64,000 nt of DNA from Aquincola agrisoli (GTDB lineage Bacteria; Pseudomonadota; Gammaproteobacteria; Burkholderiales; Burkholderiaceae_C). The position numbers and the translations under genes were made by a program. Shown here piece by piece: positions 26,314-36,511 of this stretch (positions are counted from its first letter, which is position 1; the number at the start of each line of letters is the position of its first letter). Where the stretch lies: positions 773,334-837,333 of the forward strand of contig NZ_JAZIBG010000028.1 in the NCBI RefSeq assembly GCF_036621135.1. Reading direction: 5' to 3'. The notes below the pieces were generated by a model. The model saw only the letters and a program-made list of their open reading frames with translations. It was not told the origin of the DNA and made no database searches.

Positions 26314-26389
26314 TGGCAGGGGCAGAGGGTCTCGAACCCCCAACCTTCGGTTTTGGAGACCGACGCTCTGCCAATTGAGCTATGCCCCT
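26314..26389 (-). tRNA. trnW: tRNA-Trp (CCA)
   Basis: Complete cloverleaf on the minus strand: acceptor AGGGGCA/TGCCCCT, D arm GCTCAATTGGCAGAGC, anticodon loop CTCCAAA with CCA, T arm GGGGGTTCGAGACCC. The 3-prime CCA is encoded. Located between tuf copy 2 and secE. Confidence 0.97.
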
Positions 26390-26406
26390 GCAGCCTTGAC
26401 TACAAT

Positions 26407-27597
<1,191 letters not shown>

Positions 27598-27640
27598 TTG
27601 CGCGCTCCTGGCTGAGAAACGATTTTTTACACGTTGACGG

Positions 27641-27715
<75 letters not shown>

Positions 27716-27766
27716 ATCGACACAGACTTGCACCGACCTCTGCGGCGCAAAGCTGTGTCGACACAC

Positions 27767-27840
27767 TGGAGCGGGAGACGGGAATCGAACCCGCGTCATC
27801 AGCTTGGAAGGCTGGGGTTCTACCATTGAACTACTCCCGC
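27767..27840 (-). tRNA. trnG: tRNA-Gly (TCC)
   Basis: Acceptor GCGGGAG/CTCCCGC, anticodon loop CTTCCAA giving TCC, T arm CGGGTTCGATTCCCG, CCA encoded at 27767-27769. It is 51 bases from tRNA-Thr. Confidence 0.97.
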
Positions 27841-27885
27841 CCGGGAGTCAGCACCTGATACTCAACTTCTTCAAACAACTCGCTT

Positions 27886-27971
27886 TGGTGGAGGAGGCTG
27901 GATTCGAACCAGCGTAGGCGTAAGCCAACAGATTTACAGTCTGCCCCCTTTAGCCACTCGGGCACCCCTCC
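27886..27971 (-). tRNA. trnY: tRNA-Tyr (GTA)
   Basis: An 86-nt class II tRNA with a long variable arm. Acceptor GGAGGGG/CTCCTCC (one G-T pair), anticodon loop CTGTAAA with GTA, T arm CTGGTTCGAATCCAG, CCA encoded at 27886-27888. First gene of the tRNA-tuf operon. Confidence 0.97.
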
Positions 27972-27985
27972 TGGGCGAGCCGATG

Positions 27986-28014
27986 AGTATAGCAGCGTTC
28001 AGCCGAGTGTCCAA
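27986..28014 (-). promoter_or_regulatory. Promoter of the tRNA-Tyr/Gly/Thr-tuf operon
   Basis: TTGGAC (28009-28014), a 17-base spacer and TATACT (27986-27991) with an upstream TGC extended -10. The predicted start lies about 10 bases before the tRNA-Tyr 5-prime end. Most of the element overlaps the last codons of ung. Confidence 0.8.
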
Positions 28015-28724
28015 TCCATCTGCACCGAAGTTTGGTTGGACGACAGAAACGCGTCGGCGCGGCCGAAGTGTCCGCAGCCGATGAAGGGCACCGGGCCCCG
28101 GGTCGCGGACAACGGCGAAGGATGATTGGCGCACAGCAGCAGGTGCTGCGGATGCACCGCCGCGATCGGCTCGGCGAAGGCCTGCGCATGCGCGCCCCAG
28201 AGCATGAAGACCTTGGGGCGTGGATGTTCCGCCACGCGGTGCAGGATCGCCCGCGTGAGCGCTTCCCAGCCGCGTCCCGCGTGGCTGGCAGCCTGCCCTT
28301 CCTCGACGGTCAGCGACGTGTTGGTGAGCAGCACGCCCCGGCGCGCCCAGGCGGTCAGGTCGCCGGCGGCCGGCGGCGGCAGCCCGAGGTCGCGCTGCCG
28401 TTCCTTGAAGATGTTGCGCAGGCTCGGCGGGATGCGCACACCGGCCGGTACCGAAAACGCCAGCCCCTGGGCCTGGCCTGGGCCGTGGTACGGATCCTGG
28501 CCGACGATCACCACGCGCACCGCGTCCAGCGGTGTCAGTTCCAGCATGCGCAGCGGATGGGACGGGTAGACCACCGCGCCCGCCGCGACACGTGCGTCGA
28601 CATGAGCCACGAGCCGCCTCCCGGCCTCGGTGGCCCGCCAGGCGTCGACGACCGCCTGCCACCCTGCGCCGACGCCTTGCAGGCGCTCGGCCAGGGGGCG
28701 ATCGAGCCGGTTCGCGGCCGTCAC
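27999..28724 (-). CDS. ung: Uracil-DNA glycosylase
   Basis: Base-excision repair enzyme removing uracil from DNA. 241 residues. The water-activating motif GQDPYHGPGQA is near residues 75-85 and the leucine-loop motif NHPSPLSATRG near 199-209, both intact. It starts with GTG at 28722-28724, overlapping the trpC stop by 4 bases (GTGA), so its translation is coupled to the trp operon end. Its last codons carry the tRNA operon promoter. Confidence 0.96.
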   Translation of the reverse strand: MTAANRLDRPLAERLQGVGAGWQAVVDAWRATEAGRRLVAHVDARVAAGAVVYPSHPLRMLELTPLDAVRVVIVGQDPYHGPGQAQGLAFSVPAGVRIPPSLRNIFKERQRDLGLPPPAAGDLTAWARRGVLLTNTSLTVEEGQAASHAGRGWEALTRAILHRVAEHPRPKVFMLWGAHAQAFAEPIAAVHPQHLLLCANHPSPLSATRGPVPFIGCGHFGRADAFLSSNQTSVQMDWTLG

Positions 28725-29512
28725 GGGCCGAACAGCGCCGCCAGCGCTTCGCCCGGCTCCGCGGCCCGCATGAACGCTTCCCCGACCAGGAAGGCGTGCA
28801 CGCCGACGCCCCGCATGCGCTGCACATCGCCCCGGCCCAGGATGCCGGACTCGGTCACCAGCAGCCGATCGGCCGGCACCCCGGGCAACAAGCCGATGGT
28901 CGTGTCGAGCGTGACCTCGAACGTGCGCAGGTTGCGGTTGTTGATGCCGACCAGCGGCGTCTTCAGCCTCAGCGCCCGCTCCAGTTCGGCCCCGTCATGC
29001 ACCTCCACCAGGACCGCCAGCCCGAGCGCGTCCGCGGTGGCCTCCAGGTCCGCCATCTGCGCGTCATCGAGGCAGGCGGCGATCAACAGGATGCAATCCG
29101 CGCCCATCGCCCGCGCCTCGAACACCTGGTAGGCATCGACCATGAAATCCTTGCGCAGCACCGGCAGCGTGCAGGCCTCCCGCGCCTGCTGCAGGTAGGC
29201 GGCCGAGCCCTGGAAGAAGCGCTCGTCGGTCAGCACCGACAGGCAGGCCGCACCGCCACGCTCGTAGCTCGCCGCGATGTCGGCCGGCACGAAGTGCTCG
29301 CGCAGCACCCCCTTGCTGGGGCTCGCTTTCTTCACCTCCGCGATCACCGCGGCGTGTCCCGCAGCGACCTTTGCACGCAGCGCCGCTTCGAAACCGCGCA
29401 CATCGCGCCGCGCCTCCGCTTCGCGGCGAACGGAAGCCAGATCGCGGCGCGAACGGGCCGCGGCGATCTCCTCGTGCTTGACCTCGACGATGCGCTTCAG
29501 GATGTCGCTCAC
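28721..29512 (-). CDS. trpC: Indole-3-glycerol phosphate synthase
   Basis: Converts carboxyphenylamino-deoxyribulose-5-phosphate to indole-3-glycerol phosphate. 263 residues, a single-domain TIM barrel with no TrpF fusion. IAEVKKASPSKGVLR, LPVLRKDFMVDAYQV and VGINNRNLRTFEV are family signatures with catalytic Lys and Glu. GTG start at 29510-29512. 58 bases after trpD and coupled to ung. Confidence 0.97.
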   Translation of the reverse strand: MSDILKRIVEVKHEEIAAARSRRDLASVRREAEARRDVRGFEAALRAKVAAGHAAVIAEVKKASPSKGVLREHFVPADIAASYERGGAACLSVLTDERFFQGSAAYLQQAREACTLPVLRKDFMVDAYQVFEARAMGADCILLIAACLDDAQMADLEATADALGLAVLVEVHDGAELERALRLKTPLVGINNRNLRTFEVTLDTTIGLLPGVPADRLLVTESGILGRGDVQRMRGVGVHAFLVGEAFMRAAEPGEALAALFGP

Positions 29513-29570
29513 AGGACGACCCTCCGCACTGCGTGCCCCGGGACGAGCGCTTGGGAGCAGCCCGGCGCGC

Positions 29571-30608
29571 TCATGCCACCTGCCTCAGTTTCTGCGTGGC
29601 CGCCACGAACTGGCTGAGCTTGGCCGCCGCCGCACCGGAGGCCACCGCTTCGCGCGCCATGCGCACCCCCTCGGCGACCGATGTCGCGACATTGCCGCAG
29701 TAGAGCGCCGCGCCGCCGTTGAGCAGCACGATGTCGCGCACCGGGCCGTCCTCGTTCGCCAGCGCACGCTGGATGCACAGCACCGACTCGTCACGGTTGG
29801 CGACCCGCAGCACGCGCGAGTCATAGACCGGCAGCCCGAAGTCGCTGGGATGCACCACGTACTCGCGCACCGCGCCGTCCTTCAGTTCGCCCACCATCGA
29901 CTCGCCCGACAGCGACAGCTCGTCCATGCCGTTCATGCCGTGCACCACCATCACGTGCTCGCTGCCCAGCCGCTGCAGCACGCGCACCTGGATGCCGACG
30001 AGATCAGGGTGGAACACGCCCATCAACTGATTGGGCGCGTTGGCCGGATTGGTCAGCGGGCCGAGGATGTTGAAGATCGTGCGCACGCCCAGTTCCTTGC
30101 GGACCGGCGCGGCATGCTTCATGGACGCATGGTGGTTCGGCGCGAACATGAAGCCGATCCCCGTTTCAGCCAGGCAGGCCGCGACCTGCTCCGGCGTGAG
30201 GTCGATGTGCGCGCCCAGCGCCTCCAGCACGTCGGCGCTGCCCGAACTCGACGACACGCTGCGCCCGCCGTGCTTGGCCACCCGTGCGCCGGCGGCTGCG
30301 GCCACCAGCATCGACGCGGTGGAGATGTTGAAGCTGTGCGCCGCGTCGCCGCCGGTGCCGCACAGGTCGACGAGGTTCGTGCGGTCGGCCACCGCCACCG
30401 GCGTCGCGAACTCGCGCATCACCTGCGCGGCGGCGGTGATCTCGCCGACCGATTCCTTCTTGACGCGCAGCCCCACCGCCAGCGCGGCGATCATGACCGG
30501 GGAGGTTTCGCCCGTCATGATGCGGCGCATCAGCGACAGCATTTCGTCGTGGAAGATCTCGCGGTGCTCGATGACGCGGGTCAGCGCGTCGGTGTTGCTG
30601 ATGGTCAT
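29571..30608 (-). CDS. trpD: Anthranilate phosphoribosyltransferase
   Basis: Transfers phosphoribose from PRPP to anthranilate. 345 residues from the ATG at 30606-30608 (MTISNTDALTRV); a longer frame upstream does not resemble the family. The PRPP-binding loop LCGTGGDAAHSFNIST and AKHGGRSVSSSSGSADVLEALG are intact. A 78-base gap follows the threonine aldolase gene. Confidence 0.97.
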   Translation of the reverse strand: MTISNTDALTRVIEHREIFHDEMLSLMRRIMTGETSPVMIAALAVGLRVKKESVGEITAAAQVMREFATPVAVADRTNLVDLCGTGGDAAHSFNISTASMLVAAAAGARVAKHGGRSVSSSSGSADVLEALGAHIDLTPEQVAACLAETGIGFMFAPNHHASMKHAAPVRKELGVRTIFNILGPLTNPANAPNQLMGVFHPDLVGIQVRVLQRLGSEHVMVVHGMNGMDELSLSGESMVGELKDGAVREYVVHPSDFGLPVYDSRVLRVANRDESVLCIQRALANEDGPVRDIVLLNGGAALYCGNVATSVAEGVRMAREAVASGAAAAKLSQFVAATQKLRQVA

Positions 30609-30686
30609 GGTGCAGAAAGTTGGCGTTGGCGCTGCGGCGGATTGTCGGCGCACCAGCGCGGGGAGCAACAGGTCGGCCCGGCAGCC

Positions 30687-31697
30687 TCAGCCAGCCAGCG
30701 CCTCACGCAGGATGGGGAGCGCACGCTCGATGTCGTCCGCGCTCACGTCGAGGTGGGTGACGAAGCGCAGCCGGTACAGCCCGGTGCACAGCACGCCGCG
30801 TTGGGCCAGGCGCTCGACAAGGCCATTGGAGCGTTCCGCCGGCACATCGACGAACACGATGTTGGTCTGCGGCACCTGCACCGTCACGCCGGGCAGGCCC
30901 TGCAACCCTTCGGCGAGCCGGCGCGCATGGGCGTGGTCGTCGGCCAGTCGGGCTATGTGATGCTCGAGCGCATGCAGCGCGCCGGCAGCGATCACCCCCG
31001 CCTGCCGCATGCCACCGCCGGCCATCTTGCGCCAGCGGTGCGCGCGGGCGACGAACTCGCGCGAGCCGCACAGCGCCGAGCCGACCGGCGCGCCCAGCCC
31101 CTTGCTGACGCACACCGACACGCTGTCGAAATGGCGCGTGATGTCGCTGGCCGGCCGGTCCAGCGCCACGGCGGCATTGAAGAGCCGTGCGCCGTCGAGG
31201 TGCGTGGCCAGGCCACGGGAACGCGCCAGCGCGGTCGCCGCCTCGACGTACGGCATCGGCAGCACGCTGCCGCCCCAGGTGTTCTCGAGGCACAGCAGCC
31301 GCGTCCGCGCGAAATGCGCGTCGTCGGGCTTGATGTGGGCCTCGATGTCCGCCAGCGCGATGCTGCCGTCGGGCTGCTGCACGATCGGCTGCGGCTGGAT
31401 GCTGCCCAGCACCGCGCCGCCGCCACCTTCCCAGCGGTAGGTGTGCGCCATCTGGCCGACCAGGTACTCGTCGCCGCGGCCGCAATGCGTCATCAGCGCG
31501 ACGAGGTTGCTCTGCGTGCCGGTGGGCATGAAGAGCGCGGCCTCGAAGCCCAGCATCCGCGCGATGCGCGCCTGCAACGCGTTGACGGTCGGATCGTCGC
31601 CGAACACGTCGTCACCCACCTCGGCGCGCAGCATGGCCTCGCGCATCGCGGCGGTCGGCCGCGTGACGGTGTCGCTGCGCAGGTCGATCACGTTCAT
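30687..31697 (-). CDS. ltaE: Low-specificity L-threonine aldolase
   Basis: PLP enzyme cleaving L-threonine or L-allo-threonine to glycine and acetaldehyde. 336 residues, fold-type I. DLRSDTVTRP opens the protein. The internal aldimine Lys is in SVSVCVSKGLGAPVGSAL, and HLDGARLFNA carries the Asp that contacts the PLP ring. Its start overlaps the trpG stop by 4 bases, so it is an integral gene of this trp operon, which is unusual for the pathway. Confidence 0.93.
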   Translation of the reverse strand: MNVIDLRSDTVTRPTAAMREAMLRAEVGDDVFGDDPTVNALQARIARMLGFEAALFMPTGTQSNLVALMTHCGRGDEYLVGQMAHTYRWEGGGGAVLGSIQPQPIVQQPDGSIALADIEAHIKPDDAHFARTRLLCLENTWGGSVLPMPYVEAATALARSRGLATHLDGARLFNAAVALDRPASDITRHFDSVSVCVSKGLGAPVGSALCGSREFVARAHRWRKMAGGGMRQAGVIAAGALHALEHHIARLADDHAHARRLAEGLQGLPGVTVQVPQTNIVFVDVPAERSNGLVERLAQRGVLCTGLYRLRFVTHLDVSADDIERALPILREALAG

Positions 31698-32263
31698 ACG
31701 CGGAACTGCAGGAAGTTGCGCAGCAGCGCATGGCCGTGTTCGCTGAGGATGGATTCCGGATGGAACTGCACCCCTTCCAGCGGCACTTCCTTGTGCCGCA
31801 CGCCCATGATCTCGCCGTCATCGGTCGTGGCGGTGACCACCAGCTCCGCCGGCAGCGTTTCGCGCTCGATCGCCAGCGAGTGGTAGCGCACCACATCGAA
31901 CTGCTCCGGCAGGCCGGCGAACACACCCTGCCGGTCGGTGCTGATGCGGCTCAGCTTGCCGTGCATCTGCACCTGCGCGCGGATCACCTGGCCGCCCAGC
32001 GCCGCACCGATCGCCTGGTGGCCCAGGCACACGCCCAGCAGCGGCAGCTTGCCCTTGAAGTGGCGGATGGCCTCGACGCAGATGCCCGCCTCGGCCGGCG
32101 AGCACGGGCCGGGGGACAGCACCAGCCGGTCGGGCTTCAGCGCCTCGATGCCGGCGAGGTCGATCTCGTCGTTGCGAAACACCTTCACCTCCTCGCCAAG
32201 TTCACCAAAGTACTGGACGAGGTTGAACGTGAAGCTGTCGTAGTTGTCGATCATCAGCAGCAT
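31694..32263 (-). CDS. trpG: Anthranilate synthase glutamine amidotransferase component
   Basis: Supplies ammonia from glutamine to TrpE; related proteins also serve aminodeoxychorismate synthase (PabA). 189 residues. Class I GATase triad: nucleophile Cys in LLGVCLGHQAIG near residue 79, His and Glu in GVQFHPES near 169. Ten bases after the cupin gene and overlapping ltaE. No separate pabA is visible in the window, so a dual role is possible. Confidence 0.95.
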   Translation of the reverse strand: MLLMIDNYDSFTFNLVQYFGELGEEVKVFRNDEIDLAGIEALKPDRLVLSPGPCSPAEAGICVEAIRHFKGKLPLLGVCLGHQAIGAALGGQVIRAQVQMHGKLSRISTDRQGVFAGLPEQFDVVRYHSLAIERETLPAELVVTATTDDGEIMGVRHKEVPLEGVQFHPESILSEHGHALLRNFLQFRV

Positions 32264-32273
32264 CGTCCGCTCC

Positions 32274-32654
32274 TTACGACTGGGCCGCGTCGCCGTCGAC
32301 GATCGCGTAGGTCTTGGTCAGGGTTTCCAGCACCTCGAAGGCGCCGGTGAAACCCGCTGGAATGAAAAGCGCCTCGCCGGGGCCGGCTTCCTGCACGGTG
32401 CCGTCGTCGGCATGCAGGCGGCAGCGGCCTTGCAGCACGGTGAAGAGCTCGACCTCCGCCGGGCCGAAGGCGATGCGCCACTGGCCGGGCTCGCAGCGCC
32501 ACACGCCGGTGTAGAACTGGCCTCGCACCGGCAGTTCAGCGACGTTCCAGGTCTCGCGACGCGGGTTGCCACGGATCAGACGCTCGGGTTTCGGGTGATC
32601 GACATCGGGCACCCCGGGCATCACCGCGCCCAGCTTGAGGATGGCGGGCGCCAC
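32274..32654 (-). CDS. Cupin-domain protein in trp operon
   Basis: 126-residue single-domain cupin of the DUF861/EutQ-like type: ELFTVLQGRCRLHADDG and AGPGEALFIPAGFTGAFEVLE match the two cupin motifs, though the usual metal-binding His residues are mostly absent. GTG start at 32652-32654, one base after the trpE stop, so it is translationally coupled. The function is unknown. Its position suggests a link to tryptophan synthesis or simply a conserved passenger. Confidence 0.8.
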   Translation of the reverse strand: MAPAILKLGAVMPGVPDVDHPKPERLIRGNPRRETWNVAELPVRGQFYTGVWRCEPGQWRIAFGPAEVELFTVLQGRCRLHADDGTVQEAGPGEALFIPAGFTGAFEVLETLTKTYAIVDGDAAQS

Positions 32655-32655
32655 G

Positions 32656-34143
32656 TCAGAAGCCCTCTTCGACGAGCTCGGCCGCGCGGATCAGCGCGCG
32701 GGCCTTGGCCTCGGTTTCCTTCCATTCGAGCTCGGGCACCGAATCGGCCACCACGCCCGCGGCCGCCTGCACGTAGAGCGTCTGGTCCTTGACGATGCCG
32801 GTGCGGATCGCGATCGCGACGTCCATGTCGCCGGCGAAGCTCAGGTAGCCGCAGGCACCGCCGTAGATGCCGCGCTTGACGGGCTCCAGCTCGTCGATGA
32901 TCTCCATCGCCCGGATCTTCGGCGCGCCGGTCAGCGTGCCGGCCGGGAACGTGGCCTTCAGCACGTCGAGGTTGGTTGTGCCGTCGAGTAGCGTGGCCTC
33001 CACGTTGCTCACGATGTGCATCACGTGCGAGTAGCGCTCCACCACGAAGGCCTCGGTCACCTTGACGCTGCCGGTCTTGGCGATGCGGCCCAGGTCGTTG
33101 CGCGCCAGGTCGATCAGCATCAGGTGCTCGGCGCGCTCCTTCGGATCGGCCTTCAACTCGGCTTCGAGCGCGACATCGAGCTCGGGCGTGGCGCCGCGCG
33201 GGCGCGTGCCGGCCAGCGGGCGGATCGTCACCTTCTGCCCGTCAGCCGTGTGCTCCTGGCGCACCAGGATCTCGGGCGACGCGCCGACGATCTGGAAGTC
33301 GCCCATGTCGTAGAAGTACATGTACGGCGACGGGTTCAGCGAACGCAGCGCGCGGTACAGCGACAGCGGCGACTCGGTGTAGCGCTTCTTCAGCCGCTGG
33401 CCCACCTGCACCTGCATCATGTCGCCGGCCGCGATGTACTCCTTGGCCACCGCCACGGCCTTCAGGTAGTCGGCCTTGTCGAACTCGCGTTCCACCGCGT
33501 ACGAGGCGCCGCGCTTCACGGCCGGCGCGGTGACGCTGTACTTCAGCTTGTCGGCCAGCTCGGCCAGGCGGCGCTTGCCGCGGAAGTAAGCCTCGCTCTG
33601 CGACGGATCGGCATAGACGATCAGGTAGAGCCGGCCCGACAGGTTGTCGATGACGGCCAGTTCCTCGCACTGCAGCAGCTGGATGTCCGGCGTGTCGATG
33701 CCGCCGGTCTTGGCCGTCTTCGCAAGCTTGGGCTCCATGTGCCGCACCGCGTCGTAGCCGAAGTAGCCGGCCAGGCCGCCGCAGAAGCGCGGCATGCCGG
33801 GCCGCAGCGCCACCTTGAAGCGCTGCTGGTAGGCCGCGACGAAGTCGAGCGGGTTGCCTTCGTGACGCTCGACCACGGCGCCGTCGGTCACCACCTCGGT
33901 GACGGCCTCGGCGCCGAAGCCGCGGGTGCGCAGCATCGTGCGCGCCGGCAGGCCGATGAACGAGTACCGCCCGAAGCGTTCGCCGCCGACGACGGACTCC
34001 AGCAGGAAGCTGTACTTCTGGCCGCCGGCCAGCTTCAGGTACAGCGACAGCGGCGTCTCCAGGTCCGCGAACGCCTCGGCGATCAGCGGGATGCGGTTGT
34101 AGCCCTGCGACGCGAGGCTCTTGAATTCGAGTTCGGTGATCAT
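32656..34143 (-). CDS. trpE: Anthranilate synthase component I
   Basis: Converts chorismate plus ammonia to anthranilate. 495 residues from MITELEFKSLASQG at 34141-34143; the upstream 38 in-frame codons lie in the leader. The N-terminal Trp-feedback element (LETPLSLYLKLAG) and the chorismate-binding C-terminal half (RPLAGTRPRGATPELD, RAEHLMLIDLARNDLGR, FPAGTLTGAPKIRAMEIIDELE) are intact. First structural gene of the operon, 138 bases after a Trp-codon leader peptide, so attenuation is likely. Confidence 0.97.
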   Translation of the reverse strand: MITELEFKSLASQGYNRIPLIAEAFADLETPLSLYLKLAGGQKYSFLLESVVGGERFGRYSFIGLPARTMLRTRGFGAEAVTEVVTDGAVVERHEGNPLDFVAAYQQRFKVALRPGMPRFCGGLAGYFGYDAVRHMEPKLAKTAKTGGIDTPDIQLLQCEELAVIDNLSGRLYLIVYADPSQSEAYFRGKRRLAELADKLKYSVTAPAVKRGASYAVEREFDKADYLKAVAVAKEYIAAGDMMQVQVGQRLKKRYTESPLSLYRALRSLNPSPYMYFYDMGDFQIVGASPEILVRQEHTADGQKVTIRPLAGTRPRGATPELDVALEAELKADPKERAEHLMLIDLARNDLGRIAKTGSVKVTEAFVVERYSHVMHIVSNVEATLLDGTTNLDVLKATFPAGTLTGAPKIRAMEIIDELEPVKRGIYGGACGYLSFAGDMDVAIAIRTGIVKDQTLYVQAAAGVVADSVPELEWKETEAKARALIRAAELVEEGF

Positions 34144-34281
34144 GTGTTCAGCCCTCCGGACCCCGCCAGCCAATGCAGCGGCGCGGGTCGATCGACGGAA
34201 ATGCGGGGAAGCGGTAGGCGGTCTCAGGCCCGATGCGGCACCGGCAGCAACCGGCATGCAGAGGGTAAAGCCCGTGGCAAA

Positions 34282-34365
34282 CTAGACGGCGGAAGCAGGC
34301 TGGCGACGCCAGGGCCAGGCTCCCCGGTCGTTCGACCTCGTCGTCAGTTTGCGTGGCATGAACAT
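34282..34365 (-). CDS. trpL: trp operon leader peptide
   Basis: 27-codon ORF upstream of trpE that begins MFMPRKLTTR and contains Ala-Trp-Pro-Trp-Arg: Trp codons at positions 17 and 19, then TAG at 34282-34284. Clustered Trp codons in a short leader are the mark of ribosome-mediated attenuation. The ATG at 34363-34365 lies 8 bases after a TGCTACACT promoter element, so the mRNA may start at or within a few bases of the ATG (leaderless), as in Sinorhizobium trpL. A second ATG at 34359 is in frame. GC-rich repeats fill the 138 bases to trpE, but I could not settle which stems form the terminator and antiterminator. Confidence 0.72.
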   Translation of the reverse strand: MFMPRKLTTRSNDRGAWPWRRQPASAV

Positions 34366-34373
34366 GGTGGCCG

Positions 34374-34382
34374 AGTGTAGCA
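34374..34382 (-). promoter_or_regulatory. Candidate trp operon promoter
   Basis: Extended -10 TGCTACACT on the minus strand, with no recognisable -35 at 17 bases. It predicts transcription starting near 34367, just before the leader peptide ATG. A plus-strand TATGAT (34403-34408) lies close by and could serve rep, so the two promoters would be divergent and overlapping. Confidence 0.5.
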
Positions 34383-34419
34383 GCGGGATACCGGCCCCCG
34401 CCTATGATGCGCGCCTCCC

Positions 34420-36468
34420 ATGGCAGACACCCTGAACCCCGCGCAGCTCGAGGCCGTGCACCACCTGAACGGCCCCTGCCTCGTGCTGGCCGGCGCCGGC
34501 TCCGGCAAGACCCGCGTCATCACCCACAAGATCGCGCGCCTGCTGCAGGCCGGGCTCGAGCCCAGGCAGATCGCGGCCATCACCTTCACCAACAAGGCGT
34601 CGCAGGAAATGCGCGAGCGCGCCAAGTCGCTCGTGGGCCCGCGCGCGGCGAAGGACCTGGTCGTCAGCACCTTCCACTCGCTGGGCGTGCGCATGCTGCG
34701 CGAGAGCGGCACGCGGCTCGGCCTGAAGGAGCAGTTCTCGATCCTCGACAGCGACGACGTGCTGGGCGTGCTGCGCGACGCCGGCGGCACGACCGACGCC
34801 GCCACCGCGCGCCGCTGGCAGTGGACCATCAGCCTGTGGAAGAACCAGGGCCTGAACAGCGACAGCGCCCTGCACGCGGCCAAGGACGCCGACGAGCAGG
34901 TGGCCGCGCGCGTGATGAAGCTCTATGAGGAGCGCCTGTCGGCCTACCAGGCGGTCGACTTCGACGACCTCATCAGCCTGCCGCTGAAGCTGCTGACCAC
35001 CGACGACGAGGCGCGCGCCGCCTGGCAGGGCCGCTTCCGCCACGTGCTGGTGGACGAATACCAGGACACCAACGCCGTGCAGTACGAACTGCTGAAGGCA
35101 CTGGTGAGCCACCCCGACGACCGCATCGCCGGGCGCTTCACCGCCGTGGGCGACGACGACCAGAGCATCTACGGCTGGCGCGGCGCCACGATCGACAACC
35201 TGCGCCGGCTGCCGCAGGACTTCCCGAACCTGAAGGTCATCCCGCTGGAGCAGAACTACCGCTCCACCGGCTCGATCCTGCGCGCGGCCAACAACGTCAT
35301 CGCCGGCAACCCGAAGCTCTTCGAAAAGAAGCTGTGGAGCGATTTCGGCGACGGCGAGCCGGTGCACCTGATGGAGTGCGACGGCGAGGAGCACGAGGCC
35401 GAGCGCGCGGTGGCGCGCATCCAGTCGTTGCGTGCGCAGGGCGGACAGGTGAAGTTCAGCGACTTCGCCGTGCTCTACCGCGCCAACCACCAGGCGCGTG
35501 TGTTCGAGCAGAAGCTGCGCGGCGCGCAGATCCCCTACAAGGTGTCGGGCGGCCAGAGCTTCTTCGACCGCGCCGAGATCAAGGACCTGTGCGCCTGGCT
35601 GCGCCTCCTGGTCAACCAGGACGACGACCCCGCCTTCCTGCGCGCGGTGACGACGCCCAAGCGCGGCATCGGCCACCAGACACTGGGCAAGCTGGGCGAA
35701 TTCGCCGGCAAGTGGAAGCTGAGCCTCTTCGAGGCGCTGTTCTCCGAAAGCCTGGGCGTCGCGCTCAACGCGAAGGCCATCGGCGGGCTGCACGAGTTCG
35801 GCCGCTACCTGAACGACCTGGAACACAAGGCCCGCCACACCACCGGCGGCGAGGACGCCAAGGCGCTGCTGCTGGAATGGCTGAAGGACATCGGCTACGA
35901 GCAGCACCTGTACGACGGCGAGGAGAGCGAGAAGCTCGCCGCCGCGCGCTGGAGCAACGTGATGGACTTCGTCGACTGGATCGCCAAGCGCTGCGGCGGC
36001 GAGATCACCCAGGAAGGCGGCACCTTCGAGACCGAGAAGAAGAGCGTGCTCGAGGTGGCGCAGACCATCAGCGTCATCATCAGCCTGGCCGAGCGCGGCG
36101 ACGAGCAGGACGTGGTGACGCTGTCGACGCTGCACGCCTCGAAGGGCCTGGAGTGGCCGCACGTCACGCTGGTCGGCATCAACGAAGGGCTGCTGCCGTT
36201 CCGCAGCGATTCGGAAGAGATGACGCCCGAGCGGCTGGAGGAAGAGCGCCGCCTGATGTATGTGGGCATCACCCGCGCGCGCACGACGCTGGCGGTGAGC
36301 ACGCTGCGGCGCCGCAAGAAGGGCCGCGAGACGGTGCAAGGCATCCCGAGCCGCTTCATCCTGGAGATGAAGCTGCACGAATCGCACAACAAGGAAGACC
36401 CGCGCGAGCGCCTCAAGCGGCTGCGCGCCGAACTGGCCGCCAAAACGGCCACGGCACCTGCAGCCTGA
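34420..36468 (+). CDS. rep: ATP-dependent DNA helicase Rep (SF1)
   Basis: 3-prime to 5-prime helicase clearing protein blocks ahead of replication forks. 682 residues. Motif I AGAGSGKT at 24-31, motif Ia AAITFTNKAS, motif II VDEYQDTN at 211-218, motif III GDDDQSIYGWRGA, and motif VI VGITRART near the C-terminus. The length and YQDTNAVQYELL fit Rep better than UvrD. It has little room for a ribosome site: a TATGAT element lies only 12 bases before the ATG. It ends at a strong terminator. Confidence 0.93.
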   Translation: MADTLNPAQLEAVHHLNGPCLVLAGAGSGKTRVITHKIARLLQAGLEPRQIAAITFTNKASQEMRERAKSLVGPRAAKDLVVSTFHSLGVRMLRESGTRLGLKEQFSILDSDDVLGVLRDAGGTTDAATARRWQWTISLWKNQGLNSDSALHAAKDADEQVAARVMKLYEERLSAYQAVDFDDLISLPLKLLTTDDEARAAWQGRFRHVLVDEYQDTNAVQYELLKALVSHPDDRIAGRFTAVGDDDQSIYGWRGATIDNLRRLPQDFPNLKVIPLEQNYRSTGSILRAANNVIAGNPKLFEKKLWSDFGDGEPVHLMECDGEEHEAERAVARIQSLRAQGGQVKFSDFAVLYRANHQARVFEQKLRGAQIPYKVSGGQSFFDRAEIKDLCAWLRLLVNQDDDPAFLRAVTTPKRGIGHQTLGKLGEFAGKWKLSLFEALFSESLGVALNAKAIGGLHEFGRYLNDLEHKARHTTGGEDAKALLLEWLKDIGYEQHLYDGEESEKLAAARWSNVMDFVDWIAKRCGGEITQEGGTFETEKKSVLEVAQTISVIISLAERGDEQDVVTLSTLHASKGLEWPHVTLVGINEGLLPFRSDSEEMTPERLEEERRLMYVGITRARTTLAVSTLRRRKKGRETVQGIPSRFILEMKLHESHNKEDPRERLKRLRAELAAKTATAPAA

Positions 36469-36511
36469 CCCGCGCCGCGCCCTTGCGCACAGGCACGGAC
36501 CCTCGAAACGC

